From the NCBI RefSeq assembly GCF_014138265.1, contig NZ_JACGXL010000001.1:876525-940524 (forward strand): 64,000 nt of DNA, given 5' to 3'. This DNA is from Dokdonella fugitiva. Lineage in GTDB: Bacteria > Pseudomonadota > Gammaproteobacteria > Xanthomonadales > Rhodanobacteraceae. The notes beneath the pieces are model-generated. The model saw only the letters and a list, made by a program, of their open reading frames with translations, ran no database searches and had not been told where the DNA came from. Both the position numbers and the translations under genes were made by a program. Positions 61,286-64,000 of this stretch are shown piece by piece. Position 1 is the stretch's first letter. Each line of letters opens with the position of its first letter.

Positions 61286-61891
61286 ATGCCGAACCGCAAG
61301 CCGCCTGCCCTGTCCACCTTGAGGAAATCGGCACGAGCCTGCCGCGACTGCGATCTCTGGCGCCGTGCGACGCAGACCGTCTTCGGCGAAGGCCCCGAGG
61401 ATGCGAATATCCTGTTCGTCGGTGAACAGGCCGGCGACAAGGAAGATCTCGCAGGTCGACCCTTCGTCGGGCCAGCCGGCCACCTGCTCGACGCCGTACT
61501 CGCGGATATCGGCGTCGACCGCAGCGACATCTACGTGACGAACGTCGTCAAGCACTTCAAGTTCGAACTGCGCGGCAAGCGGCGCACGCACAAGCGTGCG
61601 AACGCCGCCGAAGTGGCGGCGTGCCTGCACTGGCTCGATCGCGAGCTCGAGCGCATCCGGCCGCGCTGGATCGTCTGCCTCGGCAGCCTCGCCGCGAAAG
61701 TCGTGCTCGGTTCCGGCTTCAGGCTCATGCAGCGCCGCGGCGAGTGGATCGAACGGGACAAGGGCCAGTGGGCGCTCGCGACCGTGCACCCGGCCTACGT
61801 GCTGCGTGCACGCATCGGCGCGCGCGGCGAGGAAGAGTTCGCGCGCTTCCGCGCCGATCTCATGCACCTGCGCCATCCGCCCGGCGCCTGA
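61286..61891 (+). CDS. udgX: UdgX, uracil-DNA-binding glycosylase family protein
   Basis: A 201-residue family-4-like uracil-DNA glycosylase with the UdgX features. Four cysteines (19, 22, 113, 131) can hold a 4Fe-4S cluster. The active-site motif is GEQAGDKEDLAGRPFVGPAG. The UdgX-specific loop reads KRRTHK with His102, where the Mycobacterium protein has KRRIH and forms a covalent link to the deoxyribose after uracil release. A Thr in place of Ile is a small change. It is divergent from ku, 111 bp apart, and placed in a cluster with other repair genes. Confidence 0.88.
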   Translation: MPNRKPPALSTLRKSARACRDCDLWRRATQTVFGEGPEDANILFVGEQAGDKEDLAGRPFVGPAGHLLDAVLADIGVDRSDIYVTNVVKHFKFELRGKRRTHKRANAAEVAACLHWLDRELERIRPRWIVCLGSLAAKVVLGSGFRLMQRRGEWIERDKGQWALATVHPAYVLRARIGARGEEEFARFRADLMHLRHPPGA

Positions 61892-61904
61892 CACGGAGGC
61901 ATGC

Positions 61905-62282
61905 ATGCAGAGCAAGACGTTGCGATTCACCAAGGGCTTCCGCCTCGCGATGCACAACCGGCGCGGACAGGCGGCGGAGATGACGATCCCGCGCGGCGAT
62001 GCCGAAGGCGGCCCCGACAATGCGCACGGAGGCGCCGACCAGTGGCTGTTCGTCGTCGACGGCGAGGGCCTCGCGATCGTCGAAGGCCGGCGCACGCGCC
62101 TGCGGGCGGGCACGCTCGTGCTCATCGAGAAGGGCGAACGGCACGAGATCCGCAACACGGGCATGGCGCACCTGCGCACGCTCGTGTTCTACACGCCGCC
62201 CGCGTACCGCACGTCCGATGCGCGCCTGCCTCGCGGCCGGCCGCGAGGAGTCAGGTCGGGCGCACGCGGAAAGCCAGGCTGA
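61905..62282 (+). CDS. Small cupin-domain protein
   Basis: A 125-residue single-domain cupin. The first conserved motif is NAHGGADQWLFVVDGEGLAIVEG and the second GTLVLIEKGERHEIRNTG, with metal-ligand histidines present in both. It probably binds a metal and a small ligand; the function is unknown. GGAGG precedes the ATG. It follows udgX by 13 bp, so it is likely co-transcribed, and overlaps the end of the convergent AlkB-family gene by 32 bp. Confidence 0.82.
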   Translation: MQSKTLRFTKGFRLAMHNRRGQAAEMTIPRGDAEGGPDNAHGGADQWLFVVDGEGLAIVEGRRTRLRAGTLVLIEKGERHEIRNTGMAHLRTLVFYTPPAYRTSDARLPRGRPRGVRSGARGKPG

Positions 62283-62883
62283 TGCGCGGACCGACCGGCG
62301 CCTTCGTCTTCGGGATGCCGTGCAGGTAGTGCAGCTGCGAGGCGTAGTTCATCACGAGCAGGCTGCCCGGCTGCAGCTCGATCTTCTGCGTCGTGCGCGG
62401 CAGCGCCTGCGTCGTGATCGTCATGCATCGCGGCGCGCCGAGCGAGAGCAGCGCGATCGGCTGATCCGGCACGAGTTCGGCGAGGCGGTCATGATGCATC
62501 GCGACGCTGTCGTCGCCGTCGCGGTAGAGGTTGAGGCCGACGCTCGTGAACGGTGCCGCGACGAACCGCGCGACCACCTCGCGCGCCGCGCGGATCGGCG
62601 CGGGCGCGGTGTCGTCCGCGAGCGCGTAGTGCGCGAGCAGGCGCGGCACCGCGACATCGCGTTCGTACATCATGCGCCGGTCGGAACGCCAAGGCACCTG
62701 CTGCAGCAACGCGTCGAACCAAGCGTCGGCGGTCGCCGCGTCGCACGCCTGCGGCCAGTATTCGATGCGCGCACTCGGGTGATCGACGAGCGCCGCGCCG
62801 GCGTCGAGAAGGGACATCTGTCGCATCGCCTGCAGATGGGGGCGGCGCGCCCGTGCCGCAACGGCCGGAAGGCTGCGATTCAT
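62251..62883 (-). CDS. AlkB-family 2-oxoglutarate/Fe(II) dioxygenase
   Basis: A 210-residue dioxygenase of the AlkB fold, which removes alkyl damage from DNA or RNA bases. The iron ligands are His-x-Asp in MHHDRLAELV and a later His in QLHYLHGIPKT; the 2-oxoglutarate-binding Arg is in PRISLAFRV. The YRDGDDSVAMHHD segment fits the bacterial AlkB2-like group. The likely product is a direct-reversal repair enzyme. It is convergent with the cupin gene and close to udgX and ku-ligD, supporting a repair cluster. Confidence 0.88.
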   Translation of the reverse strand: MNRSLPAVAARARRPHLQAMRQMSLLDAGAALVDHPSARIEYWPQACDAATADAWFDALLQQVPWRSDRRMMYERDVAVPRLLAHYALADDTAPAPIRAAREVVARFVAAPFTSVGLNLYRDGDDSVAMHHDRLAELVPDQPIALLSLGAPRCMTITTQALPRTTQKIELQPGSLLVMNYASQLHYLHGIPKTKAPVGPRISLAFRVRPT

Positions 62884-62930
62884 TCGCGTGATGCTGTAGT
62901 CGCCGCTCCGACGACGGCGCGGTCCCGACG

Positions 62931-63107
62931 ATGAATCCCGACGAGAAATCCTGCGCGAACCCGTGGTGCAGCTGCACCGTGCACGCCCACGACGAGTTCT
63001 GTTCCCCGGCGTGCGCCGAGCAGGCCGCCGCGGGCCTCAAGCCACCGTGCGACTGCGCGCACGAAGCGTGTGCGGGCACCGTGCACGAATCGCTCGAGGA
63101 AGGCTGA
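62931..63107 (+). CDS. Small bacterial metallothionein
   Basis: A 58-residue protein with eight cysteines and four histidines in the pattern of the SmtA/BmtA family: CANPWCSCTVHAH, EFCSPACAEQ, CDCAHEACAG. It should bind Zn, Cd or Cu in a cytoplasmic cluster. The gene is easily missed because of its length. No strong ribosome-binding site precedes the ATG, which lowers certainty about the start only. It is divergent from the AlkB-family gene. Confidence 0.87.
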   Translation: MNPDEKSCANPWCSCTVHAHDEFCSPACAEQAAAGLKPPCDCAHEACAGTVHESLEEG

Positions 63108-63187
63108 GGCCGCGCATTCCGCGCGAACGTGCCCGCACGCCGGGGAACGCGGTAGCCTGACGCTGGTCCACCGGGGAGGATACGGCC

Positions 63188-63547
63188 ATGTCCGAACGCT
63201 TCGTGAAGATCGCGCTCGTCTACCTCGTGCTCGGCGCCAGCCTCGGCATCTACATGGGCATCTCGCAGGATTTCGTGCTCATGCCCGTGCACGCGCACAT
63301 CCTGCTCGCGGGCTGGCTCACGCTCGCAATGGCCGGCGTGCTTTACAGGCTGTATCCCGCGGCCGCCGGCACGCGCCTCGCGCTCGCGCACTTCTGGTTG
63401 CACAACCTCGGCCTGCCGGTGTTCATGGTCGGACTCGGCCTCATGCTGTCCGGCCGCGCGACGATGCCGCCGGTGATCGGCGGCGGCGCGATCGCGCTGC
63501 TCCTCGGCCTCGTCTGCTTCGCGATCAACCTCTGGCGACGGCTATAG
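63188..63547 (+). CDS. Heme-copper-oxidase subunit I-like small membrane protein
   Basis: A 119-residue protein with four transmembrane segments. VHAHILLAGWLTLAMAGVLYRL and FWLHNLGLPVFMVGLGL resemble the histidine-bearing helices of cytochrome oxidase and NorB-type subunits, but it is far too short to be a complete subunit. Such fragments are annotated as cytochrome-c oxidase-like in many proteobacteria. GGGGAGG precedes the ATG. Whether it binds heme is unknown. Confidence 0.78.
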   Translation: MSERFVKIALVYLVLGASLGIYMGISQDFVLMPVHAHILLAGWLTLAMAGVLYRLYPAAAGTRLALAHFWLHNLGLPVFMVGLGLMLSGRATMPPVIGGGAIALLLGLVCFAINLWRRL

Positions 63548-63599
63548 GCGACGACGGGATCGCGTCGTCGCGGTCCGCTCCCGCTACCACCCGGCCGCG

Positions 63600-64000
63600 T
63601 CAGCGGCCGAACAGCTTGCGCGCGTTGTCGACGCGGATCTTCGCCTGCTCCTCGTCGGTGAGGCCGAGCCGGTGCAGCGCGTCGAGCGTCCGGCCGAGCG
63701 TGAGCTGCGGATAGTCCGAGCCGAGCAGCACGTGGTCGATGCCGACGTTGCGCAGGGTCCAGACGAACTCGGCCTCGATCGGCGAATCGGCGGCGAGCAC
63801 GACCGTCGCCGAGATGTCGAAGTAGATGTTGTCGAAGAAGAACTTGTCCGCCGTGCGCGCGAGCGCGAGCATGTTCCAGAAGCGGAAGTTCATGCCGCCG
63901 ATGTGGGCGAAGATGAATTTCGTCTTCGGCGCCTGGATCGCCAGGTTGAACAGGCGCTCGCTGTCGCCGGGCAGGATGTTCGCGTTGTCGAACAGCACGA
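63600..64000 (-). CDS. Amidohydrolase-family protein, 5' part beyond the window
   Basis: At least 133 C-terminal residues are visible; the N-terminal part lies past the right edge. FAHIGGMNFRFWN has a His of the metal site and VLLGSDYPQLTLGRTLDAL the catalytic Asp typical of the TIM-barrel amidohydrolase (amidohydro_2) family. IRVDNARKLFGR is a typical C-terminal end. The substrate cannot be named. The GTG near 63998 is probably internal and not the start. Confidence 0.85.
   Translation of the reverse strand, partial: VLFDNANILPGDSERLFNLAIQAPKTKFIFAHIGGMNFRFWNMLALARTADKFFFDNIYFDISATVVLAADSPIEAEFVWTLRNVGIDHVLLGSDYPQLTLGRTLDALHRLGLTDEEQAKIRVDNARKLFGR

Noticed and set aside
63998-64000. Start codon near the right edge for the amidohydrolase
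   Set aside because: The family needs about 150 more residues before this point, so the GTG is most likely internal and the gene continues outside the window.

Overview
The window is about 64 kb of GC-rich chromosomal DNA, densely packed on both strands. A gammaproteobacterium of the order Lysobacterales (Xanthomonadales), perhaps Rhodanobacteraceae/Dokdonella-like, fits best. The grounds are high GC, Tat/Sec-exported beta-propeller proteins, a TorF porin in front of kdpFABCDE, a GTAG-type REP-like repeat, and several exported proteins carrying a short [VI]F-x-D-G-F-[ED] tag. This placement is inference. I see no rRNA, tRNA, insertion sequence, prophage or CRISPR array, and no gene-free stretch longer than about 270 bases.

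Layout. 1-1361: three genes matching the E. coli yjfL-yjfM-yjfC order, the last cut by the window edge. 1579-3176: a YciI/DGPF protein overlapping an ECF42-type sigma factor. 3173-5070: a LytS/LytTR two-component pair with a direct repeat upstream that fits a LytTR site. 5272-12282: exported proteins, an acyl-CoA ligase behind a perfect dyad, and an EEP-family phosphodiesterase. 12479-17104: glutathione S-transferase, flavin monooxygenase, GAF-GGDEF cyclase and an ankyrin protein. 17304-30520: an exported-protein region holding most of the F-x-D-G-F tags, a tail-fibre-like repeat protein, and two membrane-bound winged-helix regulators (one with TPRs, one with a TolB/WD-like propeller). 30638-33057: ohr and poorly known genes.

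33245-37432 is a tightly coupled trio: a periplasmic cupredoxin, a membrane sensor with HAMP, degenerate GGDEF and intact EAL domains, and an outer-membrane beta-barrel. I consider it the most interesting functional unit. It abuts, tail to tail, a complete Kdp potassium-uptake operon (TorF porin-kdpFABCDE, 37429-46083) whose upstream region carries three TTTACG boxes at multiples of 11 bp. 46295-50739 holds small redox, exported and hydrolase genes and a second copy of the 27-kb propeller protein with a different C-terminus.

50871-53451: an ABC exporter whose permease is frameshifted, divergent from a DUF2975 membrane protein and a small XRE regulator across an AT-rich operator-like region. 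53542-57346: a Tat-exported molybdenum aldehyde oxidoreductase (paoABC). 57351-57604: a nested inverted-repeat, MITE-like element. 57616-62883: a DNA-repair cluster with LigD, Ku, UdgX and an AlkB-family dioxygenase. The right end has a tiny bacterial metallothionein gene, a heme-copper-oxidase-like membrane protein and a truncated amidohydrolase.
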